Shown: in pieces, positions 1-11,905 of the stretch
How the letters are laid out: each line of letters starts with the position of its first letter
How positions within the stretch are numbered: the stretch's first letter is position 1
NCBI GenBank assembly: GCA_920105625.2
Contig: OV050030.1
Span: forward strand, 162,015,863-162,079,862
DNA length: 64,000 nucleotides
Source of the DNA: Clusia tigrina
Taxonomy: Eukaryota > Arthropoda > Insecta > Diptera > Clusiidae
Reading direction: 5' to 3'
Program-made: the position numbers and the translations under genes
Notes under the pieces: generated by a model
What the model was told of the DNA's origin: nothing
The model's input: the letters and a program-made list of their open reading frames with translations, nothing else
Databases searched by the model: none

Positions 1-903
1 TACAAATGGCTTCTATTGATGTCTTCTCTTCTAAGTTTACGCTTGGGTCTAACTTCAGTGATTCTAGTACCCTCTCCATCCTTTTTCTTATCTCTAGCTG
101 CTTAATCTGATTAACCGATCTATAAATAGGTTCTTTAAAATGATCATAGCTAGGCCTAAAATCCTTATCCATATAGTCTTCTTCTAATGCATTCAGTACG
201 CAAGCGTACACCTTACCTTTGTCCACTTGCGGTACAGTCTCTCCCTTATATACGCCCTCCGCCAACTGCTGCTTGTGCAAAACACCAGTCCTGAGCCTAC
301 TGTTTACATGCATAGTAACTACTCTGGTCGATCTTCTGTTTACTACATCCATACCACACTTCTTTACCCTATTCAAGGTTCCTTCCTGCCACGACTTTAA
401 TGGAAGAGTACGGATTCTACTCTTATTATTATCATAAAATGATAACTGTTTCTCGAGCGCATCCAGTATGCTGCGGCCCCAAAAATTATCGCGGCCAATT
501 ATTCCATCAGCCGGGATAACTTTCCTATCCACTTCCACTGCGTGCACTCTAAAACTCATGCTCTTAATATCACTGTGTCCTATTCTGAGCGACCCCAATG
601 TCCTGATGCAACCCTCCAAACGCTCTGCGTTCTTACGTCCATTTGATTAATATCTAACGCTTTCCGTAAAACACTAGATCTTATGAGGCTCGTGTCCGCC
701 GCTGAATCTACCAAAAGCACTAGCTTTCCACAAGCTGCTTCTTTGCAGGGTATTTCGATGAAGGCATCACCTATCCTACTCATAACGAAGCAATGTCCTT
801 TTGTTCCCAACATGGACGCGTATCCACTTCTTAACTCTTTGTGATATTGGAGAGCCTCTTGCTGCTCCTTCTCCTGGACTGTAGTTTCTACATTACTACT
901 CAC
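1..903 (-). pseudogene. Gypsy-type aspartic protease and pol N-terminus
   Basis: The upper part (580-903) carries an active-site-like stretch LVLLVDSAADTSLI. Retroviral-type proteases normally have D-S/T-G-A, so the glycine appears to be alanine here. A frameshift near 580-600 moves the reading to another minus frame, which stays open to base 1. That frame carries GIIGRD, the typical second conserved block (I-L/I-G-R-D) of Ty3/Gypsy proteases, followed by a charged spacer. The reverse transcriptase would lie beyond the left edge. It follows the gag piece in the same orientation. Confidence 0.6.
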
Positions 904-1170
904 ACGTACTTCTGGCGAAATTATTACTTTTTTTTTTGGCTTTCCAGTCTACTTGCCTCGACTGGGCCGCTGGAAGTTTCCCTGGTTCCTTTGTTGGGAA
1001 TGTCTATCCCTGCATTCCGCTGCCCGATGTCCTATTCGCCCACATGAGAAGCATCTCAACCCCTGTTTGGTGTTGCCTATCCTTGGTTCACTTCTGGAAT
1101 CCCATCGCTGCTGACCACTCCCAGTTTTGAAAGGATTTCTTCCTTGGATAATTCCTTCCGTTGAATTAAC

Positions 1171-2200
1171 TCACGGACTACTACCCCTGTTGTCCCTCAA
1201 GGATGGATCCGGGCGCCTCGTACCTGGCTGCCTTCTACTTTGATCCCATTTAGTGTCTCCTCGGCACTGCCTACTTGCCTGATGACCATATGTTTGGCGC
1301 TCCATACAGTAGGGCGTGTTTTTGCGTGTAATGCACTCATCCCTTGTATGACCTTGCTTACGGCAGAACGAACATGTGAGTGACCTCTGTACAAACCCCC
1401 TGTACGGATTTGTCGGCTTCGCGGCTCTGCTGTCGGAGACACCGGGATTATACGCTCCTCTGTATATGTTTGGGACGTATTTACATCCCTCTCTATCCGT
1501 GACAACGGCAGTGAAACTCTCCTGTCTGTTTTCGAACATCTGTACCTCTCCCAAACCGGCCGTACTCTGTTCCACGAGGTCTTGTGCTCTAAATGCTTAT
1601 TCTACTAACTCCTCCAGATTTCCAGTTCTGCTATTCAGCATATGAATCTTTAGAGCGGAGTTGCGGAGGCCCACCACGAAAGTGGTTAACACCGACTTGT
1701 CAACTTCGTATAATAATGCTGTATCTCCAACACCATTGTACTTGTTTTTTATTATTTAAGGGGCCATCATCTGAAGTGACTCTAAACGCCTGGCAAAGGG
1801 GCGTATGTCTTCACCTGCCAGCTGCTTCCCGATTCTGATCTCTTGGGATATGTCTTCCAGAGATCTTTCCTTTAAATAGGTTCTCTTTAGTAGGCCGTAA
1901 AGCTCGTTCACGCTGGCGAATTGCTTTGGCAGCACAAGATTTTACTCCAAATAACCTTGGCTTAACACAGGTGAAAAAGTCCTGCGACTCATCAGGGCTT
2001 ATGCTTTGCTTTGCCAGTTCACAACCTTGTATGAACCTGTTGAGTTCTGACCGCAAGTCTTCCGAAGCAGCACCAGTAAACATAGGCACTAGCCTGGCCA
2101 CTGCCTTTGAAATCTTCTCTATACCCATTTTACTTATTTTTATTTTACTTATGGCTGGTAAACCTTGAGCGTTATCTTTTTGGGTGTTTTCCAAATTCAC
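1171..2200 (-). pseudogene. Gypsy-type gag, frameshifted
   Basis: Two minus-strand pieces make one gag-like protein. The first (1811-2200) has the capsid-like stretch VPMFTGAASEDLRSEL followed by FIQGCELAKQ. The second (1171-1575) has a zinc knuckle at residues 68-81, C-x2-C-x4-H-x4-C (about 1333-1374), in a basic Arg- and Gln-rich tail. The interval 1576-1810 is out of frame with both. In-frame codons also run upstream to about 2390, so the true start is not fixed. Gag would package the element RNA into cytoplasmic particles. The family call rests on motif resemblance only. Confidence 0.65.
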
Positions 2201-2400
2201 TTCTCCCGGATCTGAGATCTACTTGACCAGTGACGGAATCAAACTGATTAATCTTCTACCGCTTGCTCGTACAGGTGAAAGACTGTCCACAGTATTGGGG
2301 CTTTGCTGCACTGCTACTGCTTCTGGCTCTGTTTGCGGAAATCCCTGATTTTTATTATTTATCGGACTTCCTGGAGAAAATAATAAATTCATGGGCAAGA

Positions 2401-4499
<2,099 letters not shown>

Positions 4500-4760
4500 T
4501 ATAAGAATTAGTATTTTAAGAATAAAGCTTCTTGTTGTTTTTAACTAAAGTGATGTAGTGTTTATTTCTAAAGAGTGAGTTTAGGTTTTCAGATACACGA
4601 AGCGCCCAGGACAAGCCGCAAGAGGACCTCCCGCAGGACAAACAAATACGGTCCCAAACACTAATAATTATCCTGGCTCTACCACGCGACTTATCCCTTC
4701 CGGTGTTAAATATTCCCGCAAGCGAACTTCCGGAGACAATGTTGTTATTAGTAAACTCCA
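4500..4760. other. Unclassified insert, possibly an LTR or leader fragment
   Basis: On the plus strand a TATATAAG-like box (about 4499-4506) is followed by AATAAAG (about 4521) and a GC-richer tract. That order is common in LTRs. It abuts the truncated Copia gag at 4760 with no spacer. On the minus strand the Copia frame reads through into it for about 80 codons, but that protein is unlike Copia gag. No LTR termini or target duplication could be defined, so the class is open. Confidence 0.25.
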
Positions 4761-4848
4761 TCGTTATTAGTAAACTCTTCATCTGGAGTGACCACGATGA
4801 ATAATTCTCACCACTTAATTTGTCAATTGACGCTAAATTCATATTCAT
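4761..4848 (-). pseudogene. Copia-1 gag N-terminal stub (unit B)
   Basis: Reads MNMNLASIDKLSGENYSSW, the same gag start as unit A. It breaks after about 28 residues, where a 15-bp piece (GTTATTAGTAAACTC) is duplicated at 4744-4758 and 4763-4777 and unrelated DNA follows. Confidence 0.85.
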
Positions 4849-4955
4849 TTTTTTTCAATCCACACAAATAAAAACAAACTACTAGTTAAACCGTTCGACC
4901 TTTGCGTATACCCTTCGACCAACGAGGTAGTATATTATTTCTAATTATTGGCTGC

Positions 4956-4969
4956 CTGGGCCCATAACC
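4956..4969 (-). promoter_or_regulatory. Primer-binding site, initiator tRNA-Met half (unit B)
   Basis: Plus strand CTGGGCCCATAACC, two bases from the LTR. This string is the anticodon-arm region of eukaryotic initiator tRNA-Met. Drosophila copia primes minus-strand DNA from a cleaved tRNA-iMet at this internal site, not at the CCA end. Here it belongs to the truncated second unit. Confidence 0.9.
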
Positions 4970-4971
4970 TT

Positions 4972-5146
4972 TGTTAGCGAAATTAAAAGAACACGTCCGT
5001 TCAATTCAATAGCTTTAATGCAAGTAATAGGAAAGAAGAGTACATACATATATATTATGTTGCTTAGTCTAAATATAATCATTATATCGTAATATACCTT
5101 ATATTAATGCAAAGTAGGTAGGGTTGCATTTGTTAGTATTCTGACA
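4972..5146 (-). repeat. Copia-1 LTR (shared by units A and B)
   Basis: 175 bp. In element sense it begins TGTCAGAATA and ends GCTAACA, a TG...CA-type terminus. Matches the 9293-9463 LTR apart from four extra bases (CCGT in plus-strand reading) and a few substitutions. It lies directly next to unit A's purine-rich 3' end on one side and unit B's primer-binding site on the other. Confidence 0.92.
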
Positions 5147-5231
5147 AACTCCACCTCAAAATGACTACTTTCATTTAGAATAAATTACATATGAGGTTGA
5201 GGAAAGATTAATTCAAATGTTAAGTCAAATG

Positions 5232-6825
5232 TTAGGTTTTTACAATAAATTTCAATTTCATATCATTACATAGTTTTTCATTACGCTCCTTAGGTAAACT
5301 TTTAGTTAAAATATCAGCCACATTATCTGGAGATGGGACGTAGTGGATATCAATCTCGTTGTTCATATATTTGTCCCGCAGGTAGTGGTACCGAATGTCT
5401 ATATGTTTACTTCGCTTGGTTACCATTGGATTTTTAACTGCAAATTGAGCGCTCTGATTGTCACAAAAAACTATTGTAGCTTCGCTCCACAGGTCTCGAA
5501 ACCCTATCTCCAGCAGTAAACTTCGGTGGAATGTCACCTCTCTAACTCCCGAGCACATAGCGACATATTCGGCCTCCATCGTACTGAGAGCCGCGATACT
5601 TTGCTTTTTGGATTCCCATGTTACTAAATTTTCACCCATCGATACACATCGACACAGTGAACCCACTATATGATCTACGGTCAGTGTTGTCGTAAGCCCA
5701 ATCCGAATCTGTAAAACAAATTAAACTATTGCAGTTAGCGTTATAAGTTAACACACCTTTGGGTCTCGCTCGAAGTTATCTGAGCACTCGTTTCGCTGCC
5801 ATAAAATGTTCTCTATGCGGATGTGAGTTAAATTGCGCTTATTTTGCTACAACATGTGCTATGTCTGGTCTCGACACTATCGCTAAATAGGTAAGGCTTC
5901 CGATGAGCGACTGATATTGTAAAATGTCACATCCAAAACATTTCGTAGGGTCAGTGCATTTCTCTAATACTGTGCCACTGGCGAAAGGGGTAGACGCGCC
6001 TTTACAATCTTGCATATTCCATTTTGTCAAAAGTTGTGTTGTATACCGGTGTTGATGAATTATCATTTCACCTCTTCGTCCTTCCCTCTCAATCTCCATG
6101 CCTAAATAATAGTTAATAGGACCTTTATTCACCACTTTGATCTTTTCTTCCAGCTTTGTGATTATTTTTTGTATCATTTCATCGGTTGTGCAAGCTAATA
6201 TAATATCATCGACATACACACACATGATGTTAATCTGTTCATCGGTCTTCAAAATGTAAATACAGTTGTCTGACTTGCTTCGATAGAAACCAATGTTGCA
6301 AAGTATTTCATTTAATTTATCATTCCATTTCTGCCGGCTTGTTTTAATCCATACAAGGCTTTGTTTAATTTGCATACGTGATTTTGTTTATCTTTGTCCA
6401 CGAATCCCTCCGGTTGGCGCATATACACTTCTTCTTTAAGATTTCCATTTAAATATGCTGAAATCACATCGATGTGATACACCAGAAGCTCATATTTCAC
6501 CGCAATTGACAATATCATCCTAATCGACGTATGTCTTACGACAGGCGCATAAGTATCTACGTAGCCCACGCCTGCCCGCTGTGTACACCCTTGCGCCACC
6601 AATCTAGCCTTGAATTTTGCTACCGTTCCATCTGGATTATATTTTGTATTGAACACCCATCTCGATCCGACAATGTTTTTTTTTTTTTGGAGGTTCAACT
6701 AACACCCAGGTTCCACTTTCTAATGCGTCATATTCTGTTTCCATAGCGTTTTTCCACTCCGCTGCGTTGTTAGAACAAAGTGCTGCTGTCACCGTACCAG
6801 GGTTTTCCAAAAACGCATTTAACAC
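5232..6825 (-). pseudogene. Copia-1 reverse transcriptase and RNase H (unit A)
   Basis: RVT_2-type reverse transcriptase: WKNAMETEYDAL, then KARLVAQGCTQ, then YGLKQA, and the active site CVYVDDIILA (Y-V-D-D). RNase H follows with DSDWA near 5700, STMEAEYVAM and FCDNQSAQFA, and the domain's final block IDIHYVPSPDNVADILTKSL. Frames break at a 13-T run (6676-6688), near 6334 and between 5666 and 5839. The catalytic residues that can be seen are kept, so decay is by small indels rather than loss of the active site. Confidence 0.9.
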
Positions 6826-7049
6826 TTCATTATTTCCGTTCGGTTTATTCGCTCTCTTCTAGACACCTGCTGTCCGCGTGAGTCTAGCTCCACCTATGTT
6901 GTATCCACTTTCCGCTTTCTGAACTTCTGGTTCGCTGTCCTCACTTGCGCTTTCGAATACTTCGATCTCATTTTCCGAATTTACAGTGGTCTTCTATTCT
7001 CTATTATCTTCCGACCTTCCTTCTATTTTGTTCTCTATTGAGCCCGTGT

Positions 7050-7976
7050 CTATAATAGAAAATTGCCCTTCAGGCTCTGCTTTTTGGTTTTTACCTTTTC
7101 TTTATAGAATTCATTTTCTAGGAATACCACATCCCGAGTTAGAGTGATTTTTCTATTTCCACTGTTGTAAAATCTATATGCTTTAGATATATTAGAGTAA
7201 CCCACAAAGTATAGCACAACTCCTCTGGGCTCAAACTTTGACTTTCGTAATTGCTTATCAAGCACAACTGCCTTGCAACCAAAAGTTTTAAAATGTTTGA
7301 TCCATGGTTTCCTATCAAACCAGCACTCGAACGGAGTTCTTTCTTTAATTACGCTGGTGATGGACTGATTTCTTATATAAACTGCTGTATTCAGGGCTTC
7401 AGCCCACACACTTTGAGGGAGATTAGTTGAATTCATTAAACACCGTGCCATTTCAACTAACGTACGATTTGCCCTTTCTGCGACCCCGTTTTGTTGAGGT
7501 GTATAAGTTACAGTATTTTGATGTATTATGCCACGAGACTCAAAAAAAACGTCAAAATCTTGATTCACGTATTCCAACCCGTTGTGTGACCGAAACCGCT
7601 TGATTTTCTTTCCCGTTTGATTTTCGACCTGATTAATGAACTTTTTGTATGAATTAAATGCATCCGATTTCTTTGCAATAAAATCTATATGCATGTATCG
7701 AGAATAGTCATCTATAAATGTTATAAAATATTTCCCACCACCTTGTGACGCTATACGCATTGGGCCACTTACGTCGCTGTGTATCAAATTTAAAATACCC
7801 GCACTCTGTACTTCTGAATAGCTTTTAAACGGCTTTCGATGTATTTTTTCGATTGCACACGTTTCAGATTTAAAACCGTCTGGCATACTCTTGACATTAA
7901 CCGTCAGGCCAAGTACCATATTTTTACGAGACATTTTTATTATAGAATTATAATTGAGATGACCGAATCTTTGATG
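7050..7976 (-). pseudogene. Copia-1 integrase, catalytic residue changed
   Basis: After the stop, the zinc motif continues (H-Q-R-F-G-H-L-N then C-x2-C partly lost), followed by the rve core. The first acidic residue is in HSDVSGP and the glutamate in NGVAERANRT. The middle aspartate, normally in R-S-D-N-G, reads R-S-H-N-G. The GKIDY-like C-terminal region (FGCKAVVLDK, VGYSNISKAYRF) is present. The D-to-H change alone should abolish strand transfer. Confidence 0.88.
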
Positions 7977-8387
7977 TCAACGCTCTATTTCACTAGACTT
8001 AGCTGTCATTGCATACTCGCATTTTTTAAAGTTTACGTTAAACACGCCGTTTTCCAAACTCGCGATACACACTAGTTGGTTATCTTTAGTTTTCACTTCT
8101 GCCATGTCTTTGAAAAAATTTACCTTATTTTCATTTTCAATTATTTTACTAACCGATAAGATGTTTGTATACAAACTTGGTACATACAACACATTACTTA
8201 ACACAATTTTTATACTTTTGTATTTGACATTAATCGTGCCAATACCTTCTGCCTTTCCCGTTTCACTTGATGCTAAAACAATATTTTTTTCATATGGCTT
8301 AAGCGCAGAAAAGCTATTTTTTTCAATACACATGTGTGATGAAGCGCCACTGTCTAAGATCCAGCCGGTTTCATTCGGATTAGTCAC
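7977..8387 (-). pseudogene. Copia-1 protease and start of integrase
   Basis: WILDSGASSHM is the Copia-type aspartic protease active site (D-S-G-A) with the usual following H-M. The family's next landmarks follow (VLYVPSLYTNILSVSK). It continues into the pre-integrase domain and stops at EIER, where the next codon is TGA. In copy C the same codon is TGG (Trp), so a single base change ends the frame here, at the start of the integrase HHCC zinc motif. Confidence 0.88.
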
Positions 8388-8426
8388 GCAGCTGAGGGCA
8401 ATCGTTGTTTCCTTTCTATGCGTTCC

Positions 8427-9163
8427 GCACTGAGAACGTATGTGCCCCCTTCTTCCACACCCGTAACACTTTACGTTGCTATTTAGTTTTCCGCTATTCT
8501 GCGCACTTCGATTGCGGTACTGTTGTTGTTGTTGTGAATAATTGGTTGTTATTCCTATTTTTTTTCGTTATTTCGGTGATTAAATGCAAAAACCTTTTCG
8601 CAACTGATGTCGACCTTGTGACCTCTACGATGTTCTTCTCCCAATAATTTTGCCTTTAAGGACTCAAGTGACGGCAAATTGTCTCTACTTTCAATTGCAA
8701 CTACAAAGTTTTCCATAGCTGGCGGCAAACTGCATAATAGTAATATTGTAGTTAAATCATTTTCAAGTTTTACACCAATTTCAGCCAGACTTTCGACCAA
8801 CGAACAAAACTCATTGATTTGCGGTGCAAATTTTTCGCTGTTTGAAAACTCAAAGTTTACCAAGCTTTTAAAGAGGTTTACCTTTCCTGCGGGTCTCCTT
8901 GGGTTCTATAGGCTTTCAAGTGTATCCCACGCTGCCCTTGCCGTTAAGCATCCTTTAATGTTTAGCAATTCAGCTGTTTTTACACAGAGAGTCATGGTTG
9001 CCAGCGCTTTCTGGTCGCAAATTTTCCAGGCCTCCTTCACTTCATTCGGAACCTCTTCCGCAATTACTTTCCATAAGTCCATCGTTATTAGTAAACTCTT
9101 CATCTGGAGTGACCACGATGAATAGTTCTCACCACTTAATTTGTCGATTGACGCTAAATTCAT
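8427..9163 (-). pseudogene. Copia-1 gag (unit A)
   Basis: Starts MNLASIDKLSGENYSSW at 9163, the usual Copia gag opening (a G-x-N-Y-x-x-W motif), and runs through a helical UBN2/Retrotran_gag-like domain (8555-8863, with LLLCSLPPAMENFV). It ends with a zinc knuckle C-x2-C-x4-H-x4-C at 8427-8468 (KCYGCGRRGHIRSQC). A frameshift near 8870-8905 and another between 8480 and 8555 break it. Gag forms the particle and binds element RNA; in Copia, gag and pol are one frame. Confidence 0.88.
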
Positions 9164-9276
9164 ATTAATTTTTTTTCAATCCACACAAATAAAAACAAAC
9201 TACTAGTTAAACCGTTCGACCTTTGCGTATACTCTTCGACCAACGAGGTAGTATATTATTTCTAATTATTGGCTGC

Positions 9277-9290
9277 CTGGGCCCATAACC
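9277..9290 (-). promoter_or_regulatory. Primer-binding site, initiator tRNA-Met half (unit A)
   Basis: Identical 14-base match to the tRNA-iMet anticodon arm (CTGGGCCCATAACC on plus), two bases inside the 5' LTR, as in copia. Confidence 0.92.
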
Positions 9291-9292
9291 TT

Positions 9293-9463
9293 TGTTAGCG
9301 AAATTAAAAGAACACGTTCAATTCAATAGCTTTAATGCAAGTAATAGGAAAGAAGAGTACATACATATATATTCTGTTGCTTAGTCTAAATATAATGATA
9401 ATATCGTAATATACCTTATATTAATGCAAAGTAGGTAGGGTTGCATTTGTTAGTATTCTGACA
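9293..9463 (-). repeat. Copia-1 5' LTR of unit A
   Basis: 171 bp, same TGTCAG...CTAACA termini in element sense. Preceded on the element's inner side by the primer-binding site at 9277-9290. No target duplication can be checked, because the other end of the tandem is truncated. Confidence 0.92.
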
Positions 9464-9529
9464 AATGTCAATACTGTCTGTTAATATCCATCCGAGTTAC
9501 TATTTGTCGCCCTTCCTCTTTTAAATTAT

Positions 9530-10111
9530 GCACCCTCCTTCTCTAACCGCGATGCTACTTCCTCTGTTTCTGCCAATTTTTGAGAAAGTTCCTTCACCTT
9601 GTTCTCAAGGTACTCCTTTTGTGGCTTCAAATCTTCTGTTTCTTAATGAAATTTTAACAATTTCTTCTCTGTCCTGTTTTGGATTGCTGTCCAGGCATGA
9701 TCCGCTACCTCTAGTGGCGACACAGCTCCTCCAGTATTTGCCTGTTTCCGCAATTCCTGAGTTTCTTCCCTGCTCGTAGTCGCTTCGAACTGGTCATCGA
9801 TTATCCCAGTATACAGTTCTACCTCTGACTGTACCGATTTCAATTGGTTTCTTATTTCCTCGTCCGGCGAAACTAAAGTTTTCTGTCCTAATCCCTCTAA
9901 ACCAACATTAAATTCTCTCCCCAGATTTTGCAACTGTGATAATACGCGTTGTCCTTACGTAACTTGCCGTCTTTCCTAAAGTTACGAACCAATTTTTGGA
10001 TTGTTTCGCAATTTGCTCCTGTATCAATAGTAAGCCCTGCGCTTCCTTTTTCATATCGAAAAGCCAGAACAGATGGCGAATTCTCAAAAATGATTTACAA
10101 ATAGAACCCAA
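9530..10111 (-). pseudogene. Gag-like coiled-coil relic, unclassified
   Basis: Two overlapping minus frames (9643-9933 and 9908-10111), plus an in-frame tail to about 9530, give a Glu/Lys/Gln-rich, heptad-like protein with no zinc knuckle. They join by a frameshift near 9920-9933. It resembles the N-terminal gag of some LTR elements in composition only. It lies between the Copia-1 5' LTR and the LOA LINE. It could belong to the same old Gypsy-type element as 1-2400, but no shared motif shows this. Confidence 0.35.
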
Positions 10112-10544
10112 TTATTGTTAAAACTAGTTTTATTGATTATAATCTTATCTCAATTTTTATTTACATTTAGTAACTTTTTTTTTATTTTGGTCGCTGTGTC
10201 GGCACTCAAGGGGACTAACATGTATTTGAGTACATGCCGTAATTGAGTTCTGTCGGAAGTTGGGTCTATCACCTCCACTTGGTAACGGCTGGTAACAATT
10301 GTGCCCTGGGTGTGATGTCCGATCAATTCCTGGCAATGGATCCCACAGCGTATCCAGTGTACAGTTGGCTAAGATAGGTCGGGCGGAGGGACTAAACCCT
10401 GGCAAAAAGGCCCCCCTAACTAAATGTGTTATGCGACCCGTGCCTATTGGTTGGTTTGCAACCAAGGGGTAATACCAGCTGTATTCCTACGGAGCTACCT
10501 CGATACCGGGTCACCTCGAGGTATATTCACGACCTTTCTGTGGT

Positions 10545-11905
10545 ATGGGGCGCTGCCACGGTCGACCACTATGCTTCCTCTTAAAAATTAAGAACAAGAA
10601 GGATCACAATATACAAACAAACACAATTTCTTTGGAGAAGCAGTCCATAAATGCAACGGGGGCTATTGCCCCCATTTCTGAATCTGGCTCAGGTCAGAAA
10701 AAAATTCGTACAGCGGAAGCTGGGGCTACAGAACCTGGTGGAAGTGGCTGTACTAATAAGCCAAGTACGGCTGGCCCACCTCGTACGGCGGAATCTGGCA
10801 CCGGGGACAAACCTGGTTCCGGTGGAAGTGGCAGTTCAAAGAAAGAGAAAGAGTCTACCTTTCATACGGCGGATACCAGGATTGGCCCTGGTAGACGTTT
10901 CGGTACGTCCATGTCTAAAACGACTATGGTCTCCTCGGTGCCTACACGGCATAATCACAAGGAGAGACGCGCTGCCTTGAAGTTGCTGGAACGTGTCAGA
11001 AGTGTCCCGGAGGGCGAGAGGTCAGAAAAACAAGTCCTCCATTAGCTGTGCCGAACCCGCCGCCAAAATGTCAGGTGTCCGACGACCCGCCCAGAAACCC
11101 CAGCAGCATCAAGAGGCCAAGACGTCATGAGACTACTCCCGCACCAAAGACCTTCAGCGAAGCTGTGCGAGGTCAACAACTATGGGCCGTTGTGGACAGA
11201 AGCAACATTGATGGCACAATTTCTATTGACAACTGGAAGAAAATAGAAGCCAGGCTCTCCAGCACTTTCTTCCAGAAGGAAAATCCTGGCCCAGCTCCTT
11301 TTTGCCGCTATTGTGGATGGCATCAGAAACAAGTGAAGCTCATCGCATGTGCCGATAAGAGATCAACTGATCTGTACAAAATAGAATCGGTGAATTTTGG
11401 TCTGTGTCTAAGCTCGAGGTAATCTCCAGGAAGATATCCCAAGCCTGCCAAGAGCAAGGGCCTGGCTACCAGCTGAACCATCTGACCCTAAAATGGTTCT
11501 GGAGTTGTTACGGGTATGTAATCCGGAACTCCCGATGGTGTCGTGAGCTATGGATTCTCGTCCATTACACTACGGGTCTACAAAAAGGACGTGAATGTCT
11601 CCAATGCAATGGACCATATTGGGGTTGTGGTAGACCCTGACGCCTCATCTCAGCTGAAAGAAGAGGCCAACACCACTTCTGCTCGTGGAGATGGAACGTC
11701 AGTGGTGAAACCTGGCTCTGGTTGTGACACAGCGGTTGCACTAAGCAGGGCATCCGATGGCAGTGTCTCTTACTTATTGGATAGGGTGGCGCAAGCCACT
11801 CTGACTGACGAGGAGAAGCTACTGGCATCGGACCAAGAAGATGCTGATAAGACGGTGGTTGAGGTGGAGACCAGTAACCATGATGTTACGGGTACTTCAG
11901 ATTAA
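10545..11905 (+). pseudogene. LINE D ORF1 (RNA-binding, DUF4780-type)
   Basis: The first part (to 11045) is low-complexity, rich in Gly, Ser, Thr and Lys, as is usual for the N-terminus of these proteins. The second part (from 11048) holds the conserved core: FSEAVRG, then WAVVDRSNIDGTISIDNWKK, then a Trp/aromatic block. After a frameshift near 11415 it ends with YGFSSITLRVYKKDV and an acidic tail (11543-11905). The same core appears in the ORF1 of LINE I at the right of the window (VALIDRSNPLGQMTQERWK). The protein would coat element RNA. The start codon is not certain. Confidence 0.75.

Larger units (their letters stand above)
1..2400 (-). mobile_element. Ty3/Gypsy-type retrotransposon relic (gag and start of pol)
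   Basis: Minus-strand coding remains run from about 2390 down to base 1 in the order gag, CCHC zinc knuckle, aspartic protease. They leave the window before reverse transcriptase. Several frameshifts separate the pieces. The gag motif (MFTGAASEDLRSELNRFIQ) and the gag-to-protease order are those of Gypsy-group elements; I would guess the 412/mdg1 side, but this is not certain. No LTR was recognised upstream. It is a dead copy. Confidence 0.7.
4761..9463 (-). mobile_element. Copia family 1, tandem LTR-internal-LTR-internal arrangement
   Basis: One full-length unit A runs from the LTR at 9293-9463 to the LTR at 4972-5146 in minus orientation. It has gag, protease, integrase, reverse transcriptase and RNase H in the Ty1/Copia order. 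Left of the 4972 LTR a second unit B starts: primer-binding site, leader and the first 28 or so gag codons, cut at 4760. The two units share the middle LTR. This is the classic product of unequal exchange between LTRs or insertion next to an identical copy. Coding regions carry several frameshifts and stops, so unit A is not autonomous. Its sequence is about as close to copy C (19470-23483) as a family member should be. Confidence 0.9.

Noticed and set aside
8104..9125. Plus-strand open frames across Copia-1 (and similar at 10651, 43933, 45260, 54196)
   Set aside because: They are antisense shadows of the gag, pol or LINE frames described and have no motif of their own.
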